DNA from: Chondrilla cf. caribensis
Lineage: Eukaryota; Porifera; Demospongiae; Chondrillida; Chondrillidae
DNA length: 64,000 nucleotides
NCBI GenBank assembly: GCA_964020155.1
Contig: OZ026554.1
Span: 3,287,827-3,351,826, forward strand
Direction: 5' to 3'
In this document: piece after piece, positions 1-32,996 of the stretch
Layout of the letters: every line of letters starts with the position of its first letter
Numbering within the stretch: position 1 is the stretch's first letter
Notes under the pieces: model-generated
The model's database searches: none
What the model saw: only the letters and a program-made list of their open reading frames with translations
What the model was told of the DNA's origin: nothing
Position numbers and translations under genes: made by a program

Positions 1-215
1 GTATACACCCAATACATACAGTATACAGTACATACGTATGTACGTTTATAGGAATATGAAAGCATATCACACACAGCACACACATAACAAAGTCCTTTAC
101 ATACAAAAGATACAATGCAGGTTGGTTTAGACTATGTATAAAGATTGAGATGATCTGAGACCTGGTGCACCTTGCTCTACATGACAGAATTGAATAGTAA
201 AATTACTATTCTCAC

Positions 216-3200
216 TTTCATGATTTCATCCATTTTCAATTCTTCGATGCTGTCAACCATATCATAGTAGCTGTCCATATCCACAAGACTACTCATAGTC
301 TAAATGTATGGAGAAGGGGATAGGGATAGGGATATGGTGAGGGAGAGGGATAGGGTGAGGGATAGTGAGAGGGATAGGAAGAGGGAGAGGGGAGGACAGG
401 GAGAGGGTGAAGGACAGGGAGAGGGATGGGGAGAGGGATAAGGAGAGGGATAGGGAGAGAGAGGGACAGGGATAGGGAGAGAGAGGGGCAGGGAGAGGGA
501 CGGGGAGAGGGAGAGAGTCATTAGAACACACTAATTACATACAAATGACCACTCTATGGTTCATCTCACACACCTTATTAACAAGTGTCATCACTTCCGC
601 TTGTATCTCTGGATCAGCAGTTGATTTGTCTTTCAAGATATTGCCAATTAGTTGCCAGGGTTTTTGGTCTACAGACCATATTAAGGGGATACATAGGTAA
701 AATACGTACGTACATGTGCAAACACACCGATGTAGAAAATACATACGTATGTACAGTACTAGTATACATACTCTATGCATGCATATTGCCTTGAAAGAAT
801 AGGAGGTGCTATAGAGTGGATGTATGTACATGCACAAATGTATTGTATTGCTATTTAGCTTTACCGTTTTTTGTGGAATATGATTCCACAGCCTGTTTGA
901 AGGCGTAGGCACTTCCTAACACTCCTTCCATACTCGAGTGGTCTGATGGTTCTTGGTAAGACACAAACACCACTAGCAAGTCAATAGCAGCTTTGGAAAC
1001 TGTCCGGTACTGCAAACCAGAAGCAGATGTACCATGTCATGAGAATAGTGATGTACGTACACTACATGTATGTATAAATTGGGAAATCTACCGATATCAT
1101 TCTAGTAATAGATACGTAATTATGAGCAGTTGAAGGTTGATATCGATTGTCTATCTGGTGTTAGCTAGGAAATAATGTTAGAGGATGTCAATAGTCAGTG
1201 TTAGTCACCAGGCTCTCCACACATCAAAGGAAGATTATTGGAAATGCTGATATCAAGATTACACTCTAACATTGGGATTGACACCGATATTTATCCAATT
1301 ATTGGTACAACACCACATGGAAACACCTTCAGAGTGTGTGAACACAGGCACACATACAGTGTATGCTAAGTAAGTACATGGAATGGCAGTGAACAAGACA
1401 CCATTCCCGACAGAGTGGAGCAGTACCTTGGACTCTAGCAGAGAGTAGAGCCATTCGATGACTTCAGAACACCTAATGAGACCATTCATCCCATCCACGT
1501 AGACAATAATCTCTCCAATAGCTGTGAGAAACATAATATATCACACGTAAGGAAAGTGAGTGAACTGGTTATAATCAGCAGCAATGGGGTACTGAGTACC
1601 ACATATACGCACGTACATGCACACTTTTAGAACAAGCTTATGTATGTACAGGACAGATATATGCACAGAGCCATCTGCTTATTACACCGCAAACTGATAC
1701 ACTGAACTGCTTAATCGGTCAGAAACTTCTGGAACGGCTTTGATATTGGTAGTAACTTAATACATACAGTATGTGAAGTACAGTGTACAGTGGATGAGAT
1801 GGTGGATGCACGCATGTATGTACATACCTACGTATATGTATGTACGTACATACATATGTATATGGAGGACAAACTGGATACCAAAATTAACAGTAGGAAG
1901 TAATTTACCTCAACCATTTGTGGTGTATTAGGTTGATGGCACTGTACATGTATGGTCACAGGGGACAGGCTAACCTTTGAGTATGTATGGACAAAATGTT
2001 GGGTCACTGTCTTGTCCAACTTTCAGCAAACAACTCAGCCCTTCGTTACCAACAAATTCATACACGAGAGCTTCATCATCCTGCATGGTACAGCACAAGT
2101 AAGATTGGAGGGCACACGTGGATGAAGTTGGGGATTTATAAAAAAGTAACAACATGAACGAACCATCACTGATTATGCATGTATCTGAGAACCTACAAAA
2201 ACATTCTTAACTTACAAGTAACACATATAGCAATAGTATGTACGTATGTTTGCATGGGTACCATCGGGAGAATGAAAAACCTATATTTGTAATGGAGTAT
2301 GCTCTGAGAACTGGTTGAAGGTTTTCTTCAACACGGCAACAGTCAAGCACTCCTCTACCTGAAACATTCTCTTCAGACAGAACAGTGAGTTCCTTAACTT
2401 TCTTCCTTCAGCAGACAGCAAGGTTTCTACATAAGTTGAAAAGTCAATGTCTGACATACACGTATGTAAATGCATACGTACATACATACATACGTACGTA
2501 TGTACTATAAAAGACAGTTTACGTACGTACATGGTCTGCAAAAGTATTACTCAGGTGGTGCACGTACGTACATACAGTGAATTCTCGTTAATCCACCACA
2601 GTTCCTTTTCAAAGAATATGGTGGATTAATGGGTTTGGCGAATTAAACGGATATTCATTGGTACTGGGAAATTGTGGTAGATTGAAAGGTTTGACGGATA
2701 AAGCAGTAGCGGATTAATGAGAATTCACTGCATGTACGTACATACGTACGTATGTACATATGGTTCATAACATTGTACATGATGTACAGGCCTTCAGTAG
2801 GTACAGTAAGTAGTGCAATGTAACGATACACACATACTGTATATGGGGAATCAGGTAACTGGTACAGCATCAATGAGTCATTGGGTACTGTTCGGATGCG
2901 TCACTATGAGATTTCAACAGTGCCAGGCGCTGTAGCCACATCCAAGTAGTCACGTAATCTCACATTGCAGTATTTAAAGTAATTTAGCGTCTAGGAATAC
3001 GTACATATGTACACCTACGTACATTTGTACAGTGAATTCCACAGATATTCATAGGTAATATGTTATTATCTGCACATCTCCTCTACATGTACATACATTG
3101 AGCTATACACTATATGAATGAAACACCCACAATGTACTATTGTACATATTCCTTTGTTCTTGTGTCCTCCAACCTACATTCCTTTGTTGGTAACCAACTA

Positions 3201-5857
3201 CTTCCCCCATAGTCTATCCCTCACTAGTTCTTCAACCTCATTTTGTACATTGTGTTCACTGTGTGCCTGGTACAGTGGCTGCACAGCTGAAGCCCTCCAT
3301 ACTCAAAGACTCCTCACCCAACCTCACCATAAATATGTATGCACATAATATGTATGTATGTATGTACGTATACAGGAGGTGGTTTAAGCAGGACATTGTC
3401 CACACAACTTTTTGGTTTTCTCACAAGACAAAATATTACTTATTATTTAGTATTTCTCTCCAACTGAAGAAAAGGGTGGGATTATGTTTAGAATATTAGT
3501 CTAAATTTTAAATAATGCATTCAAAACATAGTTTTGTTAGGGTTGGGTGTGAAATGTACCCTAATCCGATCCTCCAGAACCTGCTCTTTGAGATGTCTCT
3601 TCAGCAGACATTAACAGGAATGAAACTCTTAGCGGAATTCAACCTGCTGAGAAGGAAAAGAGAAAAGGGGAAAAAAAACAGCAGTGGAGGGACTTGAACC
3701 CAGGGTGTCTGGCTGAAGCCGCCATAACCACTGTGACATGAGCCACCACAGCAACCAGCCTTTCCCTTTTCTCCTTTCCTTCTTAGCTGAGCAGGTTAAA
3801 TTCCATTGAAAGATTGAATACTACTACACACCTGCTTCTATATAATTATCTAGAATTGAAGATTAGACAATGTGATCAGACTGATTAGATATGTGCAGAT
3901 CGAAGGTACGTAATTAAGACAATGTATAAAAATATTGACAGGAAGTAGAATGTGTGTGCAATCAACAAGATGACCGGCAGTTCAATAATAGATATACGTA
4001 CGTGTGTACGAGTCAGATATCTTGACCCAACCCTAAAATTGTTTCCTACACCACTGATATACACAGTTTATGTTCTTAGGTACATGGGGACACAATATCT
4101 GTGTCTACGTTCTCACACATATTTTGAATGCAAGAGAGCAACCAACCATTACAGGTACACATGACGAGAAGAAATCACATTTCTTAACATGTTCACAAAA
4201 GGAACTTGTCAAAACAATCCAGGTGTCGGTCTAGACTGATGTCATGGAATTGACACTACACTGTGCAGTGAACGCACTGTACTATGTAGACTGCAGGATG
4301 GGTTATCTCATCTACATTGTGTGTACATGAACAATCTCAGATGAGCTGGCACTTTTTGCACAAGCTCACTTCCTGGTGGCATGCAGTTAACTGCAGTAGC
4401 ACCATCGCATCACACGCATTACATCATCTGAGTACCATGGGAGATTTTCCCAAAGTTGGTGGCATATGCCTCACACAAACAACACCAACGATCTGATTCC
4501 TCACCAATAACAGTGTGTACGCGTAGAGACAGCTTGGTCCTCAGCACAATGATGGTAGATCTACACAGGAAAACAAGAAATACGAACATCACGCATGTAC
4601 ATACGTATCTTGTAAATGTGTGTGCAGGTAGGTAGGTACGTAGGTACGTAGATGTACAGTACTGATTGAAAGTAATAACACTGCCAACATGTGGTAACCT
4701 CTCGTGCACACTAAAGTACATATTATGCGAGTGGTGATAATAAAATCAGACCTTCTCATATGGCAGTGTATCTGTACGCATGAATAGACGATTTAGCAGA
4801 GTATTTCAAGGTGAACAGATAGTATAAAGAACAAAATTGGGAGAAATGTCTACAGTCACCCCACAAGGAACATTTAATGTTTGAATGTCAAGCATGTGCC
4901 AAGGGCAAAGTCTGCAGTGAGCTTGGAGGGCCTGCCAAACCTAGGGTTATTCACTAAACCATATTGAGGCCACCATCTGGATATCCAAGGAGATACCCTC
5001 TTCTTAGTCGTTAGAATTCATTCTTGATGCAATAATAGTTACGTAAGCTGACTAAAATGGGCTTGGCTTCTTGAGTGAGAAAAAGGTACGTACTTTTCTC
5101 TGTCTTGTAAACGGAGATAATCAAGTGGGCACAACAGCTAACTCACAATAGGGTTCGATCACATTTAAACAAACTATCACTAACACTGAAATTAGATCCA
5201 GTCAAAACAATACAAACATGAAAAACACAAAAATTTCCCTCTATGGTATCAGTAAGCTAATCCAAACATTGCAAACAATGTTAATGGAACTACCAAGGGT
5301 TCTGTATGTACGTAAATGGCTTACATATGTCTTAAAAAATTAACTTCACAAATCTATAAAATCAGAAAAATCCTTAATATTTTTTTAAATTCTTTGCTAG
5401 TGTTGTTACGTGGATACAACTTTGTTCAGGGTAGCTGCACTTCTATCAAAGTTGACTTTTTGGCAGTGCACAGTGTGGTAAATGATGTACTGCACAAGGG
5501 AATCCTTTGATGTGTGCCTTCGTCATAGGATAAGTACATATACTGCACACATGACCACCACATGTAGGTGGGTTTATCACAGCAATTATGAATCTTAAGA
5601 CTTTGCAGGAACCCATGCAACTGATTGGAAAATAATACATTAGGAGGTCACAAAACACAAAAGATAAACATGTTCTCACTTGTTGTGTGCAACTATGTCA
5701 TCTTGGATTAGTTCATCTATGGTTGCTTCTGTGTCCAAATATGTTACCTTGTCATCGTGAAGGGCAAGTAAGGTAGTCTCCTCAATCTATGAAGACAGAT
5801 ACAGACGTATGTACGTATGTATAAAACACAAGAGTAGGTGTGTGTACGTACGTACGT

Positions 5858-5910
<53 letters not shown>

Positions 5911-8900
5911 TGTGTGTGTGTGTGTATGTGTGTGTGTCTACACACTTTACATGCATATATGTATGTAATTATGTCTCACATGTACACTCCTAATAAAGAC
6001 ATAATAATGTATATGCACAGTATACAGGTACACACGTACGTACATATGCATGCGTTTGTATACGTACATCACGTATAATACATACGTACGTACGTGCAAT
6101 GTGATGTACGTAATCAGAAAGTCAAGTTCAGTCTTACTCATCTTCTCAATGGCCATGTACTGTATATTATGCATGTATGTACATACAATAAAATACAATT
6201 CTGAGGTATGCATGTGGGTACATTGCACAGATATTTTGGTCAAAGAAGATCACTATGATCCTGGTAGAGCTGACTGAGGTAATCAAGGTCATGACGGGGT
6301 CACTGTTGTCCTCACACCTGTTACTGTCAAAAACATGTGCACACAGGCACACACGTCCCTACACACACACACACCTAACCAGGTGTAAAAATTACGTTAT
6401 GCATACATAAATCAGGTCTAAGTACAGAGATTCCACACATACTTGACAGTCATGAATACAATTAAATAGGGAATATCACCAGTTGCGAAGGAGTTGACCC
6501 CTTCACCTGAGTAAACTATTCACGGAACAAACGGCACTCAGTCCAGGAATTTAGGCCCAACTATTCAGCAAACAGCACAGGTGCATACCTGGCAATGTGT
6601 TTGCCAGGACCACATCTTCAGTAACAAAACAACGACATGTTCACCTACAGTATGTATCAGTATGTACGTACGTACGTATGTTGTAATGTACACTGTATGT
6701 ATCAACTGGTATAACATACAAGTGAACACCACTGGACTGCAAGAGGGAGCAAATTAACAACAATTGTCTCATCAACAGACCTGAACAGTTTAAGTGAAAA
6801 AGATCTTTGTATTTTGGACAATTTTGCCTCAACTACAGTTAGTGTATGTATACGTACGTATGTATATGTACATATAATTATTATGTGCAGAGTAAGAACA
6901 ATGTATAATGATCACTGAATTGGCAGGCCACCTCTCTATAACACCCAGGTTATTAAGTCCAATAGCAATATATAGCGTACAAACTAACCCTACGTATACA
7001 GGCCACCTCTCTATAACAGCCATGTTTCTGGGTCTATGGACAGGCTCACTGTACTATACACACTTGAACTACAGTGTCACTGTGTGTATGTACGTACGTA
7101 CACCTACGTACATAACATTATGTGTATTAAACCGAGATACGTACGTACATGTTACATTGAAGCTGGTAGGGGAAATCTTGCAAATAAATACTATATTTGG
7201 CAACACACATACGTACGTACATACTCAGGTACGTACACCGCATAGGCACAGGTACATACGTATGTATGTACATCTGTGAGGTGGGTATTACTTCATCATG
7301 GAACTACACGACATCCTCAATGATAGGATGTGATATGAGAATCCGTCTTGAGAAATGAATAAGTTACAAATGGGCCAGCTCAATAGTGGGAATGAGGAAG
7401 TATCAGATCATGACTGAACCCAGTTCAAAAGCTGTTAACACGGCAGTTTATCCTACAGCAGTAGTGCAACTGCTGGAGTATACCCTAGTCTTGAAAGCAC
7501 AATGTATCTGATTACAGGTTGAGATAAAATCAAAAGAGTTTAAGAATAACTCCACATTCTCATGGTCACCTCAACCCACCAGTCAACCCACCAGTGCACT
7601 CCACATTCTCATGGTCACCTCAACCCACCAGTCAACCCACCAGTGCACTCCACATTCTCATGGTCACTTCAACCCACCAGTCAACCCACCAGTGCACTCC
7701 ACATTCTCATGGTCACTTCAACCCACCATAGTCAGTCCTATACTGCATTTCAGTATATCTGTGGTTAGCTGGCTTACCATGTTAGCACAGCTACATTTTA
7801 GCCTCACCACAATGTGTATGCTGTGTTTGCATTGGAACATGAACCACATACAGACACACACAAAGGAGTAAACCAACCAAATATGGGACACTAACAGCAA
7901 TACAAGCACTGAATCAGCAGTAACACAACATGTTGTTGTAGGGAAGTACCCCAAAAATCACTGCTGTCTACAATGTACATAACAGCAGACATTGATAAAC
8001 TCCATGACACAAGCATCCTTAAGATAATGGGCTGGTTAACACAAACCAATCTCAGAACTTTGTTAGGTCTGCTGCAGCAGTGTGCTTATAGCAAACCTGA
8101 TAAGAAGAACATCATATGATAACAGGAATTGATTTTGTGAGTCCCTTATAACTACATAGCTCGATTCAAGGAGTTTCCACTGTACTGTACATGTGTGTGG
8201 TATAGAAGGAAAGGGAGGTCCATTGGTTTGTTAACGTGTCGATGCATACTACAGATTCATGCCTTCAAGAGCTCCTCAAGAATCCCTTCCATGGAATGCC
8301 TTCTTCACTGAACACCACACACAAACACATTTTTCAATTCCAATTTCCTTTCTATTTATTTATATAACATTATATTTGTATTTATTTATTTTATTTTATT
8401 TTATTTTATTTCATTTTATTATATTTTATTCATTTTATTGATTTTATTTTATTTATTTTATTTGTTATGTATTTATCTTTCTGGGTGCCTTTGAAGTAGC
8501 CACTGGCTATTGGTTCCCCAGTATAATAAAGATTACCTAACCTAACCTAACCTAACCTAACCATTACCAATGAATTGATGGTATGAAGGCTTCAATGTGC
8601 TAATTGAGAATACTATTAATCAACACATGGGGTGTGGATGAATGACCATTATCAGAACTCTCAATCACAATCCAAGTGTAGGAAACATCCAGAAGTACCT
8701 AGTACCAGTAGGCTCTGATATCCCATATACGTACGTACATAGGCATATTGATATTAATATGATATTATCAGATTATGACCCACTTCAAATAACAGTAGAG
8801 TAATGTAGTGATGAACCAAATTTTCCTTTGGATATCAGCTACCTGTCACAATGCAATTTTGCAATAATACTGCGGTAAAATGGGCAGATATGCTTCTAAG

Positions 8901-11362
8901 ACATTACGAACTGACCCACTGGAATCACCCATAAGCAATTTTAGACAGATTGGCAACTTCATAAAATACAGTGTATAGTTTTGAATGGAGACCAGAATAC
9001 GTGAATACATGTAATCCGTGAATATACAAAACTCTGAATAGACGACAAGATATCCTGTGTTTGCCACTGTATCACAATAGGGTACTGTTATGGAGAGGAC
9101 ACATTCTAGTCTCATTACATCAGTAAGTGACTGTACAGACAGCCCTCCGGGGATATCCACACATGCAGGTGATGTGAAGTGAAGCATTGCGTGCACACCA
9201 GAGTGACACATGTACACACGTTCGGACAAGGAAAGTGTCACATGTACAGCACAAAGACATCCACTGGGCTGGAGAGTGGATGCAATGTCGACTATATCAT
9301 CATTATTATCACAGGTTTTACCCATCCAACAACACTGGGCCCCAAACACGCTAACAAAGGATACATCTGATAATACAAAACTTATATAAGAACATAATTT
9401 TCATGAAAAAATGTGCATGAGTCATGATCACTGCAGGCCAGTTCAAAGGGTTATGTAAGAACATGTAAACAAAAGTGAGGTCAGGTGGTGATTGTCAGTG
9501 TAGGTCTACAGAGAAGTGCTGGGTCAACCACAGATACCGGTGGGTGGATAGGTGTGTGAGTAGTATGAAAATCATGCTCTTATAATATTATAAGCTTTCG
9601 TACTGCAATTCATTATCAGATGTATCCTTTGCTAGCGTGTTTGAGTATATACGGATTGAATGATGCTGGCAAACCAGTTGTGGACAATTTTCACTACACA
9701 CTTGTGGTACAAAACAGATTTAACCACTGGGTTGAAATGGGGTAACCTGGAATCAATAGCTTCCAGTACTCTTGACACAGAGGAGTTGATGCAAGGTTGT
9801 GTCTGTGTTACCTGCACTGATAGGTGATCACTATTTGGGAGATTAGTCCGTAGATTAATATTATGTCTAACAGTGGTACATGGTTTATCAAACCAGATCT
9901 ATTAATTGAAAATGATCCAGGTACACCAGGTGCTGGATAAATCAAGGTGCATACATCAGCAACTACTCGGTGAAAGTAATTCGTGTTGGATAAATGAGGC
10001 TTTCAGATAAACAAAGTATAAGTGCATTCCAAGTACCCACTCCACCCCATAACCTATCGGGGTCTTCAGATCAGCCCCTGTGTTCTGGAGTCAGGCACTA
10101 GTGAGGTGAACACGCTTACTTGTACCTAATGCCCAACAGGTGATCTATCATGTGATTCTCAAGAAGCTATTACTTATACGTACGTACTTTGTATTCTTGA
10201 TCCTCGATCCCATACGTATCAGGTGAGAGACAGCATTTTTGGTCTGTTCATTATGGACCAGATCGGGTAGAAAATAGAGATGTACAGAATTGGGGTACAT
10301 CTCCACATGTCTTGATACATTTTGGGGTGTGGATGCATAGGTGCTGTTCAAAATTAGGTGCATTTACCTCAAAACATACGTAACAACAGTGCTGAATTGC
10401 CATCAGTGAGCCACTTGATGCGCTGTGTATGCATGGTTTTACACATAGTGATGCAATTTACACGACTCCAGATCTCTTGGGAAAACAGCAGTTGTGTATC
10501 CATACAAAAGCACCCAGTGCTTCTAACTTGTATCATGCTTGAGTGAGGTTTGTAACCACTGAATGTACATGAGAACACAGAGTGAACGTCAAATGTGCGT
10601 CAATGGATGCCAAACACAAGATAGCCAAGTCTCTATATACATTCAATGAATTGGTGGGATGGAAGGACCATCCCCATCAGCACACCAACACCACACCATC
10701 ACCACACCATCACTACACCATCAACACACCATCACTACACCATCACCACACCATCACCACACCATCACCACACCATCACTACACCATCACCACACCATCA
10801 CCACACCACCCCTACACCATCACCACACCATCACTACACCACCCCTACACCATCACCACACCACCCCTACACCATCACCACACCATCACTACACCATCAC
10901 CACACCATCACCACACCATCACTACAGTACAGGTGTAGGTTCGCACGGTTTATGCTGATAGCTTAGACGTCCTGGCTTAATTAATCTTATGAAGTATAGA
11001 AGCGATCGTGTGCAGCTGGGCAAGCTAGCAAATCAAACACATTAGGATCAGTTTCAAAGACCACGGAGACGGCATGTGGTGATATCAGAGGAAACCGAAA
11101 TACTTGACAAACGAATCACCCATCTCTAACCCCCGGGTGTATTCGGTCGACTCTCACCGTACCATTTACTCACAACAGGACTCACCTTGTGGGGAGCTCG
11201 GAGCGATTTCTTCATAGAACCCAGCTGGTCGATGAGGGGAACGTTCTTCAAAACGCTAAATTTCTTCGCCACTGTGGGTTCGACGTGTTTGATACTGGCC
11301 AGTACGTTGAAGGGGTCCAGGTCGTCCACATACTGGATCTTAAACTCGTACGAGTCCGACAT
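216..11362 (-). CDS. FHOD: FHOD-family formin, N-terminal (GTPase-binding/FH3) part; gene continues beyond the left edge
   Basis: Nine coding exons read in one continuous frame (311 codons): 11186-11362, 5680-5786, 4505-4560, 2359-2426, 1975-2080, 1427-1521, 865-1009, 574-668 and 216-299, each bounded by AG/GT and matching in phase. The product aligns by eye with the start of animal FHOD1/FHOD3: YVDDLDPFN near residue 10, SLRAPHK (53-59), YLDTEA, IIVLRTKLSLRVH, LVYEFVGNEGLSCLLKVG, IIVYVDGMNGLI, EVMTLVNK and DSYYDMVDSIEEL. FHOD formins are cytoplasmic actin nucleation and bundling factors; this part is the GTPase-binding and armadillo-like FH3 regulatory region. FH1, FH2 and the autoregulatory tail lie outside the window. 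The start ATG at 11362 was chosen because the family begins just before the YVDDLDPFN motif; the frame is open further upstream (to 11542), so a longer N-terminus is possible. Intron 1 is 5.4 kb and repeat-rich. Family assignment is firm; FHOD1 versus FHOD3 is not resolvable. Confidence 0.92.
310..520. repeat. Purine-rich satellite (GAGGGATAGGGA-like) in FHOD intron 8
   Basis: About 210 bp of near-pure purine on the plus strand (pyrimidine on the coding strand), built of GAGGGA, TAGGGA and GAGAGGGA units. It lies directly upstream of exon 9 (216-299), so on the gene strand it forms a very long polypyrimidine tract ahead of the acceptor. The Ser/Pro/Leu reading frames across it come from the repeat and are not genes. 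Confidence 0.85.
2575..2730. mobile_element. Short inverted-repeat element, family A (CAGTGAATTC termini), copy 1
   Basis: Non-coding element starting CAGTGAATTCTCGTTAATCC and ending with the inverted complement GGATTAATGAGAATTCACTG. It lies in FHOD intron 3. Termini of CAGTG with TA flanks in several copies point to a TA-targeting Tc1/mariner/pogo-type DNA transposon as parent (inference). At least eight copies of the family occur in this window. Confidence 0.8.
3632..3807 (-). mobile_element. Foldback element enclosing a tRNA-like (SINE-type) core
   Basis: Two inverted arms (about 3632-3668 and 3764-3807, AACCTGCTGAGAAGGAAAAG and its diverged complement) flank a minus-strand core at about 3680-3760. 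The core carries a good polymerase III B box (GGGTTCAAGTCCC) and a plausible A box (TGGCTCATGTCACAGTGG), like a tRNA-derived SINE head. The T stem cannot fully pair, so it is not a working tRNA gene. It sits in FHOD intron 3. Confidence 0.55.
5860..5938. repeat. (GT)n microsatellite in FHOD intron 1
   Basis: Nearly pure GT dinucleotide run with a few GTAT interruptions, preceded by TACG repeats. It starts about 70 bp upstream of FHOD exon 2 (5680-5786, minus strand). Confidence 0.95.
7552..7735. repeat. 49-bp minisatellite, about 3.7 copies
   Basis: Direct tandem copies of a 49-bp unit beginning CTCCACATTCTCATGGTCAC and containing two close copies of AACCCACCAGT. Copies are almost identical, which suggests recent amplification. 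It lies inside FHOD intron 1. Confidence 0.93.
8257..8563 (+). mobile_element. 3' end of a non-LTR retrotransposon or SINE, with TTTTA-rich stretch and (ACCTA)n tail
   Basis: T/A-rich pentamer run (8350-8465), then a unique segment (CTTTGAAGTAGCCACTGGC, TATAATAAAGATT), then a terminal ACCTA tandem of about four units (8535-8561). A short microsatellite directly after a unique 3' segment is typical of LINE/SINE 3' termini. No reverse-transcriptase reading frame remains nearby. Family unknown. Confidence 0.45.
8843..10578 (-). CDS. Coding-like minus-strand cluster nested in FHOD intron 1 (unrecognised)
   Basis: Several open, low-repeat stretches follow one another on the minus strand: about 10370-10560 (RIKWLTDGNSALLL), about 10185-10340 (RHVEMYPNSVHLYFLPDL), 9640-9811 after a good acceptor (INSSVSRVLEAIDSRLPHF) and about 8846-9345 (TLQPSGCLCAVHVTLSLS to PQYYCKIAL, then TGA at 8846-8848). 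Composition looks like protein, not repeat, and the last stretch is 167 codons long. I could not build a fully phase-consistent splice model between all pieces, and a foldback element (9347-9641) sits between the last two, so this may be a nested gene or a decayed one. No family recognised. Confidence 0.27.
9347..9641. mobile_element. Foldback/MITE-like element with about 30-bp terminal inverted repeats
   Basis: ACACGCTAACAAAGGATACA at the left end reappears inverted at the right end (9612-9641) with one mismatch. The interior is about 235 bp, AT-rich and non-coding. It separates two coding-like stretches of the candidate nested gene. Confidence 0.65.
10680..10927. repeat. (ACACCATCACC)-type minisatellite
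   Basis: About 250 bp of CACCATCACCA-like units with CACCCCTA variants. His/Thr/Pro reading frames in three phases are artefacts of the repeat. FHOD intron 1. Confidence 0.93.
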
Positions 11363-11565
11363 CTTGGTGCTCCAGGTCTTCTCGACGGAGCCAAATATGC
11401 GAATGATCTCGAGTCGTGCTTTTCCCGGCTTCCTGTGAAATGTGCGTAAATAATTAGCGCGATTCAAATTACACAGTAATAGGCTACCATATAAATTAGT
11501 ATTAATGGGTGCATCAATATTAGACCATAATAATCCTTGCACATAGCCTACTGTCGGGTAACAAA
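11363..11565. promoter_or_regulatory. Divergent promoter region between FHOD and DPH2
   Basis: Only 203 bp separate the FHOD start (minus) from the DPH2 start (plus), so both genes probably share this segment for promoter and 5' UTR sequence. It is free of the minisatellites found nearby. No TATA box or named factor site is asserted. On the minus strand an open frame runs on upstream of the FHOD ATG, so part of this segment is probably FHOD 5' UTR. Confidence 0.6.
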
Positions 11566-32864
<21,299 letters not shown>

Positions 32865-32996
32865 GTATGTGTTTGGACTGGCTATAATTGTGGTTTGACA
32901 TCAAAGAATTTTTACTGTATAACACGCGACCTGCGCTGTAGGGCTTATGAAAGCGTTCGGTTATATGTTGTTAGGACAAGTGTTTTTGTCGTAGAG

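Noticed and set aside
3680..3760. tRNA gene on the minus strand
   Set aside because: It has a B box and a partial A box, but the T stem does not pair and it sits inside inverted arms, so it is called a tRNA-derived repeat.
8535..8561. Interstitial telomere repeat (ACCTA)n
   Set aside because: The unit is 5 bp, not TTAGGG, and it directly follows a LINE/SINE-like 3' segment, so a retroelement tail explains it better.
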